The translations under genes and the position numbers were made by a program. Below are positions 1 to 6,426 of a stretch of 46,701 bases of DNA, piece by piece (position 1 is the first letter of the stretch; the number at the start of each line of letters is the position of its first letter). The stretch spans positions 1-46,701 of IMG/VR virus record IMGVR_UViG_3300042860_004908. The stretch is one strand, 5' to 3'. The notes under the pieces are model-generated. The model worked only from the letters and a program-made list of their open reading frames with translations, was not told where the DNA came from and did not search any database. Source of the DNA: a virus.

Positions 1-318
1 TTCGGGTATGGATGCGTAGGGTAATACAATATTTCCGTTTCTGTAAGTATGTTTTCCCCTATATCTGAATACAAGTCCCTGTAAGGGACCCCTTCCGTTA
101 TAGTCATAAGAGTAAATGCTATGTTTTCTTAGGTCTGTAAGTTCGGGAATATTATTTGCAACGTATTCGATAATATTGCCATTATATACTATGTTCACAT
201 AGTCCTCTAAACTCATTCCGAACGATTCTTGAGCTTTCTTGGGACCCCTTGATATAAGTTCCTTTCTTAAATTTGTGGAAGCCATTTCTCTTAGAATCCT
301 TCTTATTGTTGACCTCAT
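1..318 (-). CDS. N-terminally tagged phage protein, partial
   Basis: Read on the minus strand, an ATG opens an uninterrupted frame of 106 codons that leaves the window without a stop, so the C-terminus is missing. The first residues, MRSTIRRILREM, match the arginine-rich form of the tag seen on the genes at 1964 and 13585, and include I-L-R-E, a possible (I/L)-x-E cleavage site. I recognise no domain in the rest. A box ATATTTAT lies 7 bases before the ATG. It is divergent from the tagged gene at 547. Function unknown. Confidence 0.75.
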   Translation of the reverse strand, partial: MRSTIRRILREMASTNLRKELISRGPKKAQESFGMSLEDYVNIVYNGNIIEYVANNIPELTDLRKHSIYSYDYNGRGPLQGLVFRYRGKHTYRNGNIVLPYASIPE

Positions 319-324
319 AATAAT

Positions 325-332
325 ATAAATAT
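325..332 (-). promoter_or_regulatory. phage box ATATTTAT before the tagged gene at 318
   Basis: On the minus strand ATATTTAT lies just before the ATG. It is one of about 35 such boxes in the window directly upstream of start codons. Confidence 0.5.
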
Positions 333-470
333 CTTTTTTTCATCTTTTGGGGGGATATTCGCAAACCGAACCACCTTCGGTGGATTTTCCTCCGTTTTTT
401 TCGACCGACGGTCCCCGACCGTCCTTCGGACGGACGTGTCCTTTCCTCATTTATGGACCTCCTCATATTT

Positions 471-519
471 GACCCCTCATGACGGACCATCTCAGATGAA
501 GGGGTCGTCTTTTTTTTTT
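471..519 (+). terminator. rho-independent terminator
   Basis: GACCCCTCAT pairs with ATGAAGGGGTC, with one bulged A, and a run of about ten T follows. The loop contains GGACCATCTCAGAT, the core of an intergenic repeat seen again near 2792, 3092 and 3512. What transcript it ends is unclear because no plus-strand gene precedes it in the window. Confidence 0.7.
484..509 (+). repeat. intergenic cassette repeat, copy 1
   Basis: GGACCATCTCAGAT followed by GGGGTCG. The same core recurs near 2792, 3092 and 3512, each time before a tagged gene. This copy is the only one with a T-run directly behind it. It shares the prefix TCATGAC with copy 2. Confidence 0.7.
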
Positions 520-520
520 G

Positions 521-531
521 ATATATTTATT
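521..531 (+). promoter_or_regulatory. phage box ATATATTTATT
   Basis: Full-length version of the recurrent box, 15 bases before the ATG at 547. Confidence 0.5.
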
Positions 532-546
532 GTGAAATAGATTTAT

Positions 547-1137
547 ATGAGTAAAATTATCAGATTGACTGAGTCAGATTTGATTAAATTAGTTAAACGT
601 GTCATTAGTGAACAAAGCGGAGGTAATCCAATAACATTTTCTAAAGTTGTTGATGTTCCGAATATGTCGAAAGACCAACTGTTTGACTTGATTATGGAAT
701 GGCTTACAACAGCCTATAAAAATATTTCATCCGTTATCCAATTATCGAATAAACAACAAGGTCTGATAGTTTTGAAGGGTGCTCACACCTGGTCTGCGCC
801 CAAAGGTTTTGGGGGGAGAGGTTGGGATGGTAGAATAACACACACAATAAAGCTACAGGTCAAAGATAATAAATTCAAAATTGATATGTTTGATTTATAT
901 CATGACTCAAGTGCCACATTGGGGGATAACTCCGCTATGGGAGGTATGCAGGTTGTTTTAGATTTGGGACTTTTGACCGATAGACCAACTTATGGTGACA
1001 AGCCAAGATATTCTTTATATCAAAATAAAGCTTGGCCTTTGTTGAAAGATAGTGCACAGAAAAACTTTGATGATTTTGTTACCTCCTTGACATCAGGAAT
1101 ACAAAACTTCAAAAAAGACGACGATTTTCAACCATAA
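547..1137 (+). CDS. tagged protein with DUF4468-like domain
   Basis: 196 residues. The N-terminus, MSKIIRLTESDLIKLVKRV followed by ISEQ, is the long basic form of the shared tag; I-S-E at about residue 22 would be the cleavage site. The body, about residues 28-190, begins VVDVPNMSKDQLFDLIMEWL and continues into a segment like the DUF4468 (TBP-like fold) domain common in Bacteroidota exported proteins; this family call is from memory of its pattern. No signal peptide or membrane helix is present. A phage box precedes it. Biochemical role unknown. Confidence 0.75.
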   Translation: MSKIIRLTESDLIKLVKRVISEQSGGNPITFSKVVDVPNMSKDQLFDLIMEWLTTAYKNISSVIQLSNKQQGLIVLKGAHTWSAPKGFGGRGWDGRITHTIKLQVKDNKFKIDMFDLYHDSSATLGDNSAMGGMQVVLDLGLLTDRPTYGDKPRYSLYQNKAWPLLKDSAQKNFDDFVTSLTSGIQNFKKDDDFQP

Positions 1138-1166
1138 AAAAAATTTTTTGTAAATAAAATGTTTCA

Positions 1167-1174
1167 TATATTTG
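1167..1174 (+). promoter_or_regulatory. host-type -7 element TATATTTG
   Basis: Matches the Bacteroidota -7 consensus TAnnTTTG. A TTTG lies upstream at 1147-1150, but at 16 bases the spacer is shorter than the usual 19-21, so the -33 match is weak. It would drive the gene at 1197. Confidence 0.5.
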
Positions 1175-1196
1175 TGGTCTAAAACAAATAAATTAT

Positions 1197-1919
1197 ATGA
1201 AACGAATCCTTGTGGTCGCAATCGCCCTAATTTCATCAACTACTTTATTTGCACAATCTGACGAGTATGGTTCATCAGAATATTGGGCATCTAATGGAAC
1301 GAAGACGAAAAAATCGCAATCCGTCACTCCCGAAAAAAATATAGTAAGTAAAACTCCTCAGAACAACTACAATTCTGACGATACACTTTTTGTTAGTCAG
1401 TTGAGTGACCGTGAGTATTACAAAAAATTCAAAGACAACTATGAATTCAAATACATTAAACTTATGGATGGTTCCGTACTCGGAGTTGGAGACGAAGTGA
1501 AATTCGGTAAACCCGTAGGTGGAAATAGAGTTGCTCAAACAAATATAGGGATTGGGTCAGGAAGTGTTCATACAACCGAAGCTTATTCAACTATGGTTCT
1601 TGGACGTTTAGGATTGTCTGTGATGGGTGGTATGCAGTGGTTACCTTCCGCAGGTATTGTTGGTACAAAAATAAAAATATTGGAAATCAAAAGAAGTCGT
1701 ATTATTTTAGGAACAGAAAGGGCCTTTGCAACTGTCTTGAACCTTGAACAAGCATTCCTTATTGGCGAGTTGGAAAATCTTAAAAGACCCATGAACCGTA
1801 ATGAGGCGATTGCTAAGTTGAAAGAGTCGAAAGACCTTTTGGATTTGGGAATGATGCAACAAGAAGACTATAATAAATTAAAATCGGAATTGACCCCGAT
1901 TATCATGGGAAATAAGTAA
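1197..1919 (+). CDS. exported protein with C-terminal SHOCT-like segment
   Basis: 240 residues. The first 20, MKRILVVAIALISSTTLFAQ, form a clear signal peptide with a Bacteroidota-style FAQ end. A polar low-complexity region follows to about residue 60, then a mixed domain with a glycine-rich hydrophobic stretch near residues 100-150. The last 40 residues (AIAKLKESKDLLDLGMMQQE onward) resemble a SHOCT motif, a short helical module often found at the ends of membrane or exported proteins. It has a host-type rather than phage-type promoter, unlike its tagged neighbours. Probably periplasmic or envelope-associated; function unknown. Confidence 0.75.
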   Translation: MKRILVVAIALISSTTLFAQSDEYGSSEYWASNGTKTKKSQSVTPEKNIVSKTPQNNYNSDDTLFVSQLSDREYYKKFKDNYEFKYIKLMDGSVLGVGDEVKFGKPVGGNRVAQTNIGIGSGSVHTTEAYSTMVLGRLGLSVMGGMQWLPSAGIVGTKIKILEIKRSRIILGTERAFATVLNLEQAFLIGELENLKRPMNRNEAIAKLKESKDLLDLGMMQQEDYNKLKSELTPIIMGNK

Positions 1920-1924
1920 TTTCG

Positions 1925-1949
1925 AACCCTCACCAATCGGTGGGGGTTT
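1925..1949 (+). terminator. terminator after the exported SHOCT-like protein
   Basis: CCCTCACC-AATC-GGTGGGGG hairpin flanked by AA and TTT. The U-tract is short, so efficiency is uncertain. A phage box follows directly. Confidence 0.55.
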
Positions 1950-1950
1950 A

Positions 1951-1959
1951 ATATTTATC
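1951..1959 (+). promoter_or_regulatory. phage box ATATTTATC
   Basis: Ends four bases before the ATG of the tagged GIY-YIG-like gene, directly behind a terminator hairpin, so this gene has its own start signal. Confidence 0.5.
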
Positions 1960-1963
1960 AAAG

Positions 1964-2776
1964 ATGAGACAACTTATCAGGAATATTATTAGAGAACATC
2001 TTACTGAAATGGCTAAAAAAGCTGAGTGGGAAAATTATACTAAGGAAATGGTTATTGCTGATGTTGCTAAATCTTACAACAAAGTAGATTTTAGGGCAAG
2101 ATTTCCAAACTCATACAGGGCTGCGAGAAATAAAGGTTGGTATGACGAGGTCACCGAACCTTTGGTAAAGGTTAAAGACGATAGAGGTAGAATTATATAC
2201 GCTTTTGAATTTCCTGATAAATCAGTTTATGTGGGATTAACGGTGGTTGAAAAAAGAAGGTATAATTCTCACATATTTGGAAATTCACCAGTTGCCTTAC
2301 ACTCCATTTTAACCTCAAAAGAACCAACCTATAAAATTATTGCAAGCAATTTATCACCTGAAGAGTCAAGAGAGATGGAAGCTTGCACTGTAGAAAAGTA
2401 TAAAATTGATGGATGGAAAATATTGAACAAGTATGCAACAGGTAGTTTAGGAAAATGTAGAAATTTTTGGACAAAGGAGTTGGTGAAAAAAATTGCGGAT
2501 AAGTACGAGAAAAGAATCGATTTCAAAAACAAAGACAATAATGCGTATCAAGCAGCTCAAAAATATGGTTGGTTGGACAATGTAACTTCTCATATGGATT
2601 ATGTTGATAGAACAATTTGGACATATGAAAAAACAAAGGATTTTGCAAAAAAATTTAAGACACGTTCCGAATTCAAAAGGGGGAATTACCAAGCATGGGC
2701 TAATTCTTGGAAAAACGGATGGTTAGATGAATTTTTTCCAATAAAATTGAAGAATCAATTTGATAATAGATTATGA
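1964..2776 (+). CDS. tagged GIY-YIG-like endonuclease with three repeated DNA-binding-like modules
   Basis: 270 residues. The N-terminus, MRQLIRNIIREHLTEMAKK, is the arginine-rich tag with two candidate sites (I-R-E, L-T-E). Residues about 75-155 look like a GIY-YIG nuclease: a strand IIYAFEF, then VYVGLT with following R and H residues, and a late glutamate in SREMEACTVEKY. The core is flanked by three copies of a helical module of about 40 residues, with a W/Y at its start and GW(Y/L)DE or GWLDN at its end. One copy lies before the nuclease and two after. Such modules occur with phage GIY-YIG and VSR-like nucleases and probably bind DNA. The tag suggests delivery with the virion rather than a homing role. 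Confidence 0.7.
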   Translation: MRQLIRNIIREHLTEMAKKAEWENYTKEMVIADVAKSYNKVDFRARFPNSYRAARNKGWYDEVTEPLVKVKDDRGRIIYAFEFPDKSVYVGLTVVEKRRYNSHIFGNSPVALHSILTSKEPTYKIIASNLSPEESREMEACTVEKYKIDGWKILNKYATGSLGKCRNFWTKELVKKIADKYEKRIDFKNKDNNAYQAAQKYGWLDNVTSHMDYVDRTIWTYEKTKDFAKKFKTRSEFKRGNYQAWANSWKNGWLDEFFPIKLKNQFDNRL

Positions 2777-2784
2777 CCACATTC

Positions 2785-2816
2785 TCATGACGGACCATCT
2801 CAGAGAGTGGGGTCGG
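2785..2816 (+). repeat. intergenic cassette repeat, copy 2
   Basis: TCATGACGGACCATCTCAG followed by GGGGTCGG, then phage box, ATG and the tag. CCA and TGG flanking the CTCAGAGAG loop can pair, as can GA/TC outside. No T-run follows here. Confidence 0.65.
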
Positions 2817-2830
2817 ACTATTTATTGTTG

Positions 2831-3094
2831 ATGAAATATATTGTAACTGAACCACAACTTTCTGTTTTTTTGAGAAGAAGGGTTTCCCCTGAGGAACTTG
2901 AAGAGATGGTGAATCATACAAAAAAACAAATCGATGGTGGTGAAAAAGTTGGTTATGCCGTTAGAGAATCTATACGTTCGTTTTTGGACAAAACTCTTCC
3001 CGAAACCCACGATGTTGCAGAGTATTGGAATTATTATCATATGTTGGAAAAACCACTTGTTGCTTATATCAAGTTTCAGCTAGGTTTCAGGTGA
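2831..3094 (+). CDS. small tagged helical protein, RRR-type paralogue
   Basis: 87 residues. The ATG directly after TATTTATTGTTG is preferred over an upstream in-frame start that would run through the repeat. The tag MKYIVTEPQLSVFL leads straight into RRRVSPEELEEM; there is no clean (I/L)-x-E inside the tag itself. The body is predicted helical and charged, ending in KFQLGFR. The layout tag, then R-R-R, then (E)-E-x-L is shared with the genes at 3550 and 7868 and loosely with 3899 and 5602. Function unknown. The stop codon lies inside the next cassette repeat. Confidence 0.7.
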   Translation: MKYIVTEPQLSVFLRRRVSPEELEEMVNHTKKQIDGGEKVGYAVRESIRSFLDKTLPETHDVAEYWNYYHMLEKPLVAYIKFQLGFR

Positions 3095-3116
3095 CCATCT
3101 CAGATAATGGGGTCGT
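3092..3116 (+). repeat. intergenic cassette repeat, copy 3
   Basis: TGACCATCTCAGAT followed by GGGGTCGTG, then ATATTTATT, ATG and the tag. The TGA at its left edge is the stop codon of the preceding gene, so the repeat starts inside the coding region. Confidence 0.65.
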
Positions 3117-3130
3117 GATATTTATTTTTG

Positions 3131-3526
3131 ATGAAATATATTATTTCTGAAAACCAATACAATTTTCTTCTTGAGGGTCTTCACGACACGTCATGGCAGA
3201 ATGAAGAGGGTGATAAAATTACTCTTATTAATTTGTTGGATGCAACAAAAGACATCCCCGTTCAGGAACTATCTGTAAAGCAATTACAACCTCATCTTTT
3301 GACTTGGGATGGTAATGATGAGGAGATTACCAAAATTGAAAAGGCGGACTTAAAATACCCCATATTGATTTTCGTGAATGATGATGGTGAGTTCATAACA
3401 ATTATTGATGGACATCATAGAGCTCAAAAAGCAGTCAGAAAAGGTTTGGATACAATCAAAGCTAAAGTTATTACGCTTAGTTCTTTACCCAAGAAAATTA
3501 GAAAAGTATTTTCACATCTCAGATAA
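3131..3526 (+). CDS. tagged ParB/sulfiredoxin-like protein
   Basis: 131 residues. Tag MKYIISENQYNFLLEG with L-L-E at residues 13-15. The C-terminal half reads YPILIFVNDDGEFITIIDGH then HRAQKAVRKG, the strand-turn-helix with D-G-H-H-R that marks ParB/Srx-fold domains; the histidines and arginine would line the nucleotide/DNA phosphate site. The domain spans about residues 75-120. ParB-like folds include nucleases, CTPases and kinases, so the reaction is not fixed. The last residues (FSHLR and stop) are encoded by cassette copy 4. A shorter relative lies at 7088. Confidence 0.7.
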   Translation: MKYIISENQYNFLLEGLHDTSWQNEEGDKITLINLLDATKDIPVQELSVKQLQPHLLTWDGNDEEITKIEKADLKYPILIFVNDDGEFITIIDGHHRAQKAVRKGLDTIKAKVITLSSLPKKIRKVFSHLR

Positions 3527-3535
3527 AGGGGTAAG
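3512..3535 (+). repeat. intergenic cassette repeat, copy 4
   Basis: CACATCTCAGATAAAGGGGT followed by AAGAC, then TATTTATTGTTGATG. Its left part codes for the C-terminus and stop of the ParB-like protein, so the repeat straddles a gene end. Confidence 0.6.
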
Positions 3536-3549
3536 ACTATTTATTGTTG

Positions 3550-3876
3550 ATGAAATACGTTATCACAGAATCCCAATATAATTTTCTAAAAGAATCGTTT
3601 GTTCCAATCTCAATTAGAAGAAGAGCGAATGAAGAAACTCTGAAACAATATATAAGTTTGGGAGAAATGAATTACCCCACCCTTTGTGATGATTTCGGTG
3701 ATGCCTATGACTATGCCGATGCGGTTATTGATTATGGTCTCGATGAATTTCTTGGTGATGCTTTGGAGGACGAGGACTATTATAGTTATATAATGGATTA
3801 TCTTAGAACCTTATGTAGAGATTTATTTGGTCAATATCTGATTGACATCTATGAACAAACTTGTTCAGAGGAATAA
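3550..3876 (+). CDS. small strongly acidic tagged protein, RRR-type paralogue
   Basis: 108 residues. Tag MKYVITESQYNFLKES, then SIRRRANEETL, then an acidic helical body rich in Asp, Glu and Tyr (for example DEFLGDALEDEDYY). Apart from the R-R-R patch it has few basic residues. The same order (tag, R-R-R, acidic helices with an FADxV/YADAV motif) occurs in the protein at 7868; the two are probably paralogues. Acidity and small size would suit a DNA-mimic inhibitor delivered with phage DNA, but nothing in the sequence proves this. Confidence 0.7.
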   Translation: MKYVITESQYNFLKESFVPISIRRRANEETLKQYISLGEMNYPTLCDDFGDAYDYADAVIDYGLDEFLGDALEDEDYYSYIMDYLRTLCRDLFGQYLIDIYEQTCSEE

Positions 3877-3898
3877 ATGGTCGGACTATTTATTGTTG
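3873..3898 (+). repeat. intergenic cassette repeat, partial copy 5
   Basis: Only the right end remains: TGGTCGGAC followed by TATTTATTGTTG and the ATG. The hairpin half is missing because the preceding gene ends inside it. Confidence 0.5.
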
Positions 3899-4204
3899 AT
3901 GAAATATATCATTACAGAAAGACAACTCAAAAATTTGAGAGTAAGAAGAAATATTTTTGATGAATTACCAAAATATGTTACTTCTACATTTAAATGGTTA
4001 AATCCAAAAGCATTCAATAATTTTGATGAATTTATAGAAAGAGTTATTTTTTCTACAACGAGAGATTATGTTGGTGAATTTATAGACGGTCCCGAAGAAT
4101 TCGATGATTTAACAAATATGATTGAACCCACAGTTAGAGACATGGTGATGGGTCGATATTATGATGAGATTTTGGATTATTATAATAATCATTTCAAAAC
4201 CTAA
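3899..4204 (+). CDS. small tagged protein
   Basis: 101 residues. Tag MKYIITERQLKNLRVRRN; the glutamate expected at the tag end is absent and an R-V-R-R patch takes its place. The rest is predicted helical with alternating acidic and aromatic residues, ending LDYYNNHFKT. It probably belongs to the family of small helical proteins at 2831, 3550, 5602 and 7868, though similarity outside the tag is weak. The start is the ATG four bases after the phage box. Function unknown. Confidence 0.65.
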   Translation: MKYIITERQLKNLRVRRNIFDELPKYVTSTFKWLNPKAFNNFDEFIERVIFSTTRDYVGEFIDGPEEFDDLTNMIEPTVRDMVMGRYYDEILDYYNNHFKT

Positions 4205-4205
4205 C

Positions 4206-4213
4206 TATTTATT
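4206..4213 (+). promoter_or_regulatory. phage box TATTTATT before the LamG protein
   Basis: Three bases separate the box from the ATG, one of the shortest distances in the window. This gene is not tagged, so the box is not restricted to tagged genes. Confidence 0.5.
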
Positions 4214-4216
4214 GTT

Positions 4217-5236
4217 ATGCCAAATGTATTCAAATCAGGAAGCACTTCAACCAACGGGAGTATCTACAAAGGCCAATTTACAATTGGAGTTGACACAAGT
4301 AGGGATTTCGGGCCAACCTCAGCAACAAGTTTTTGGAATGGGATTGTGCCAGCAGCAAGTGGTTACACAATATATCAAAACAAAGCAGCAAATGGACCGA
4401 GCATCAGAACTGCTGCAAACGACTCGGCTTTAGTTAGTATTTTACAGAGTATGGGCTCGACAGGTTCGACAGCCGCAAACGTTTTGGATTGGGCTTCACA
4501 ACAATCAAGCATAATGGTTGCTAATATTGATTATCCAAGTATTAGAATGACAACCCAAATTCCCTACCAGACCATGTTATTAGATGCGGGTTATGTTTCT
4601 TCATATCCGAGACAAGGAACAACATGGAGAGATTTGGGCGGATTTAATCAAAATGGGACTTTGGTAAATGGACCGACATTTAGCTCCGTAGATGGAGGGA
4701 GTATTGTTTTTGATGGAACAAATGACTCAGTAACATTATCAACAACCCCTTTGAAACTTGGAACCGGTGCTTGGTCATTATCTTGTTGGTGGAAGGCAAA
4801 TGGTACTCAAGCCGACTTCTCATCGATTATGAGTCTCAATTTCGTTGCTAGTAATATCTCACAAGGTTCTTGGGCCTTCAAAGTCAAAAATGCTACCGCT
4901 CAAAACGTGTTTTCATTTTCATACGCTTCTGCACTAAACACCATTGTTGATGTTACAAGTTCTGCTGCGTGTAATGATGGAAACTGGCACAATCTCGTAA
5001 TTACAAGGAGCGGTACGTCCTGTATAATGTATATGGATGCGGTTAGCGTGGGAACCTTTACATTACCGAATAACTTCAATTTGACAGGGACTGCTAATGC
5101 AAACTTAGGATTTACTCCAAGAGATAATGCTTATATAAAAGGTAATGTTGCATTTTGTTCTATTAATGGTTTTGCTTTGACTGCGGAACAGGTGACCTCA
5201 AACTTTAACGCCCTCAAGGGTAGGTTCGGATTATAA
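4217..5236 (+). CDS. fibre/adhesin-like virion protein with C-terminal LamG domain
   Basis: 339 residues, no signal peptide. The N-terminal 110 residues (Y-K-G-Q-F-T-I-G, then FWNGIVPAASGYTIY) share a layout with the N-terminus of the 389-residue protein at 23047, which suggests a common virion-attachment part. From about residue 145 a concanavalin-A-like/LamG domain follows: GSIVFDGTNDSVTL, WSLSCWWKA, NWHNLVITRSG, then YIKGNVAFCSINGFALTAEQ, the typical strand order. Such domains bind glycans, so this may be a receptor-binding or decoration protein. It has its own phage box. Confidence 0.7.
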   Translation: MPNVFKSGSTSTNGSIYKGQFTIGVDTSRDFGPTSATSFWNGIVPAASGYTIYQNKAANGPSIRTAANDSALVSILQSMGSTGSTAANVLDWASQQSSIMVANIDYPSIRMTTQIPYQTMLLDAGYVSSYPRQGTTWRDLGGFNQNGTLVNGPTFSSVDGGSIVFDGTNDSVTLSTTPLKLGTGAWSLSCWWKANGTQADFSSIMSLNFVASNISQGSWAFKVKNATAQNVFSFSYASALNTIVDVTSSAACNDGNWHNLVITRSGTSCIMYMDAVSVGTFTLPNNFNLTGTANANLGFTPRDNAYIKGNVAFCSINGFALTAEQVTSNFNALKGRFGL

Positions 5237-5269
5237 AAATCAAATTTTATGTATAACGAGAGGAAATTT

Positions 5270-5506
5270 ATGATATTTAATGTTTCAGAGTTAGGAAATA
5301 TTGATTTCACACAAGTACAAGAAACATCCGTTGAAACTGTTAGAGTTTCTGTGGATGGAACTAAAACGTTTGTAAAGTGGGATGGAGAGGATATACCTAC
5401 GTCTGTAAACTCTTTAACAACGAAAGAAGGCCCTTATACCTATTCAGAGATTTTAGAAATACTTGCCACTCTAGAATGGACTGACCCTCTTTCATATAAC
5501 CAATAG
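5270..5506 (+). CDS. small conserved phage protein following the fibre gene
   Basis: 78 residues from the ATG giving MIFNVSELGNIDFTQVQ; an AGAGG stretch lies 6-11 bases before it, which is why I prefer it to an ATG seven codons upstream. The body, with VRVSVDGTKTFVKWDGE and EGPYTYSEILEILATLEWT, resembles small proteins encoded next to tail-fibre genes in other phages, a recollection I cannot check here. It may be a fibre chaperone or assembly factor. It lies 33 bases downstream of the LamG gene and has no box of its own. Confidence 0.6.
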   Translation: MIFNVSELGNIDFTQVQETSVETVRVSVDGTKTFVKWDGEDIPTSVNSLTTKEGPYTYSEILEILATLEWTDPLSYNQ

Positions 5507-5519
5507 TATATTAATCATC

Positions 5520-5555
5520 ATGAATTTGAATGAAAACATATCACGAGTAAAATAA
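5520..5555 (+). pseudogene. remnant of a tag sequence interrupted by TAA
   Basis: An ATG opens MNLNENISRVK and meets a TAA. Read through, the frame continues L-M-G-L, so the whole reads ENISRVK-stop-LMGL. This parallels the tag of the PPK2 gene at 37393 (EEIEKIKIVMGIS). After that the frame loses any likeness and ends 50 bases later inside the gene at 5602. I take it as the dead start of a lost tagged gene; it is very short and could be chance. Confidence 0.35.
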
Positions 5556-5601
5556 TTGATGGGTCTAACAATACAAATCTTTTTAAATTATAACAAGGTA
5601 A

Positions 5602-5859
5602 ATGAAAATTTTAATTACCGAAACACAAAAAACTTGGTTATTAAGAAGGCTGGGAGAAATCGATGATTATGTTGATTTGGCTTTGAGACGTGTTGACCCA
5701 CACGACTATACATTTCATGATTATATCGAAGAGATTGCTTGGCAAGTTGCGGATGAGTATGGAAATTTAAAGAAAGATGATATAGAAACAATTTTGGATT
5801 ATGTTCGTGAGAAATATTGGAAAATAATAGAATTACGTTATTTGAAACAAAACGATTAA
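5602..5859 (+). CDS. small tagged helical protein
   Basis: 85 residues. Tag MKILITETQKTWLLRRLGEI, with L-G-E and an arginine pair at the tag end. The remainder is helical and acidic with basic patches (WQVADEYGNLKKDDIETILD), ending RYLKQND. It groups with the small tagged proteins at 2831-3899 and 7868. No clear phage box precedes it (only TTTAAATTATAAC), which is unusual for a tagged gene. Function unknown. Confidence 0.65.
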   Translation: MKILITETQKTWLLRRLGEIDDYVDLALRRVDPHDYTFHDYIEEIAWQVADEYGNLKKDDIETILDYVREKYWKIIELRYLKQND

Positions 5860-5883
5860 ATGAATTCAGAAGGTATAATTCTC

Positions 5884-5892
5884 ATATTTATT
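5884..5892 (+). promoter_or_regulatory. phage box ATATTTATT
   Basis: Four bases before the ATG at 5897. The spacing and the following A-rich TAAG are typical of the set. Confidence 0.5.
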
Positions 5893-5896
5893 TAAG

Positions 5897-6403
5897 ATGA
5901 GATACATCATAACAGAATCACAATTAAAAAGGATAATCGAGCAAGACGATTGGGTGAGAAAGGCTGCATCAGGACCACAAAAGTGTGGTAAAGACGCCAA
6001 ATGGTGCGGTGATAATGAAGGTTCAAGTGACGGTGGGAAAGTTCGTAGAGAAAAAACCATGAGTCCGAGACAACAAGAAAAATATAACGAAACTGAATAT
6101 TGGAATAATCAACTTCTTGGGGATGTAACTGGGTTACCTGATTATTCTCAAAGAGTTGATGTAATTAAAAATCAAATAGGGTCTTTGTCCGGAAAATTAT
6201 CAATGGATGATAGAATCAAACTTGTTATCAATTTAACTAACAAATTGAACAAACCCTCACCATGGTGGTTTACTAACGCGGTGAAAAAAATGGTACAACC
6301 GAAGGGTGAAAAATTTACTGATAGTGATATTATAAAACTTGTGAATATGAAAGGTGGATTCGATGCATTCAAAAAGTATTATCTGTCGGATGTGATAATC
6401 TGA
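5897..6403 (+). CDS. tagged protein of unknown function
   Basis: 168 residues with one of the cleanest tags, MRYIITESQLKRIIEQDDW, where I-I-E precedes the glutamine. A short segment with two cysteines (KCGKDAKWCGDN) and a lysine/arginine-rich linker follow. From about residue 60 comes a helical domain with LPDYSQRVDVIKNQ, PSPWWFTNAVKKM and FDAFKKYYLSDVI. I do not recognise the family. It has its own phage box, with the next tagged gene 23 bases downstream. Confidence 0.75.
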   Translation: MRYIITESQLKRIIEQDDWVRKAASGPQKCGKDAKWCGDNEGSSDGGKVRREKTMSPRQQEKYNETEYWNNQLLGDVTGLPDYSQRVDVIKNQIGSLSGKLSMDDRIKLVINLTNKLNKPSPWWFTNAVKKMVQPKGEKFTDSDIIKLVNMKGGFDAFKKYYLSDVII

Positions 6404-6411
6404 TATTTATT
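6403..6411 (+). promoter_or_regulatory. phage box ATATTTATT overlapping the previous stop
   Basis: The box begins on the last base of the preceding stop codon and lies 15 bases before the ATG at 6427. Confidence 0.5.
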
Positions 6412-6426
6412 TTCAACCACCCTAAC

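Larger units (their letters stand above)
319..546. other. structured non-coding region between divergent tagged genes
   Basis: No convincing gene lies between the two divergent starts. The stretch holds two short perfect hairpins with the same CCTTCGG core, CCACC-TTC-GGTGG near 373-386 and CCGTCC-TTC-GGACGG near 419-433, then a longer hairpin followed by a T-run. It is richer in G and C than its surroundings. It could be a small RNA made from the plus strand or a regulatory leader. No host-type promoter is clear upstream. Confidence 0.45.

Noticed and set aside
182-490. A 102-codon minus-strand frame across the divergent intergenic region
   Set aside because: It overlaps the tagged gene at 318 in another frame, runs through the hairpins, and has no box or start context.
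484-3898. CRISPR array
   Set aside because: The repeats are spaced by whole genes and belong to promoters and tags; there are no regular short spacers or cas genes.
5553-5555. TAA recoding (stop read as an amino acid)
   Set aside because: The interrupted tag would read well through TAA, but TAA ends many genes here, so a genetic-code change is excluded.
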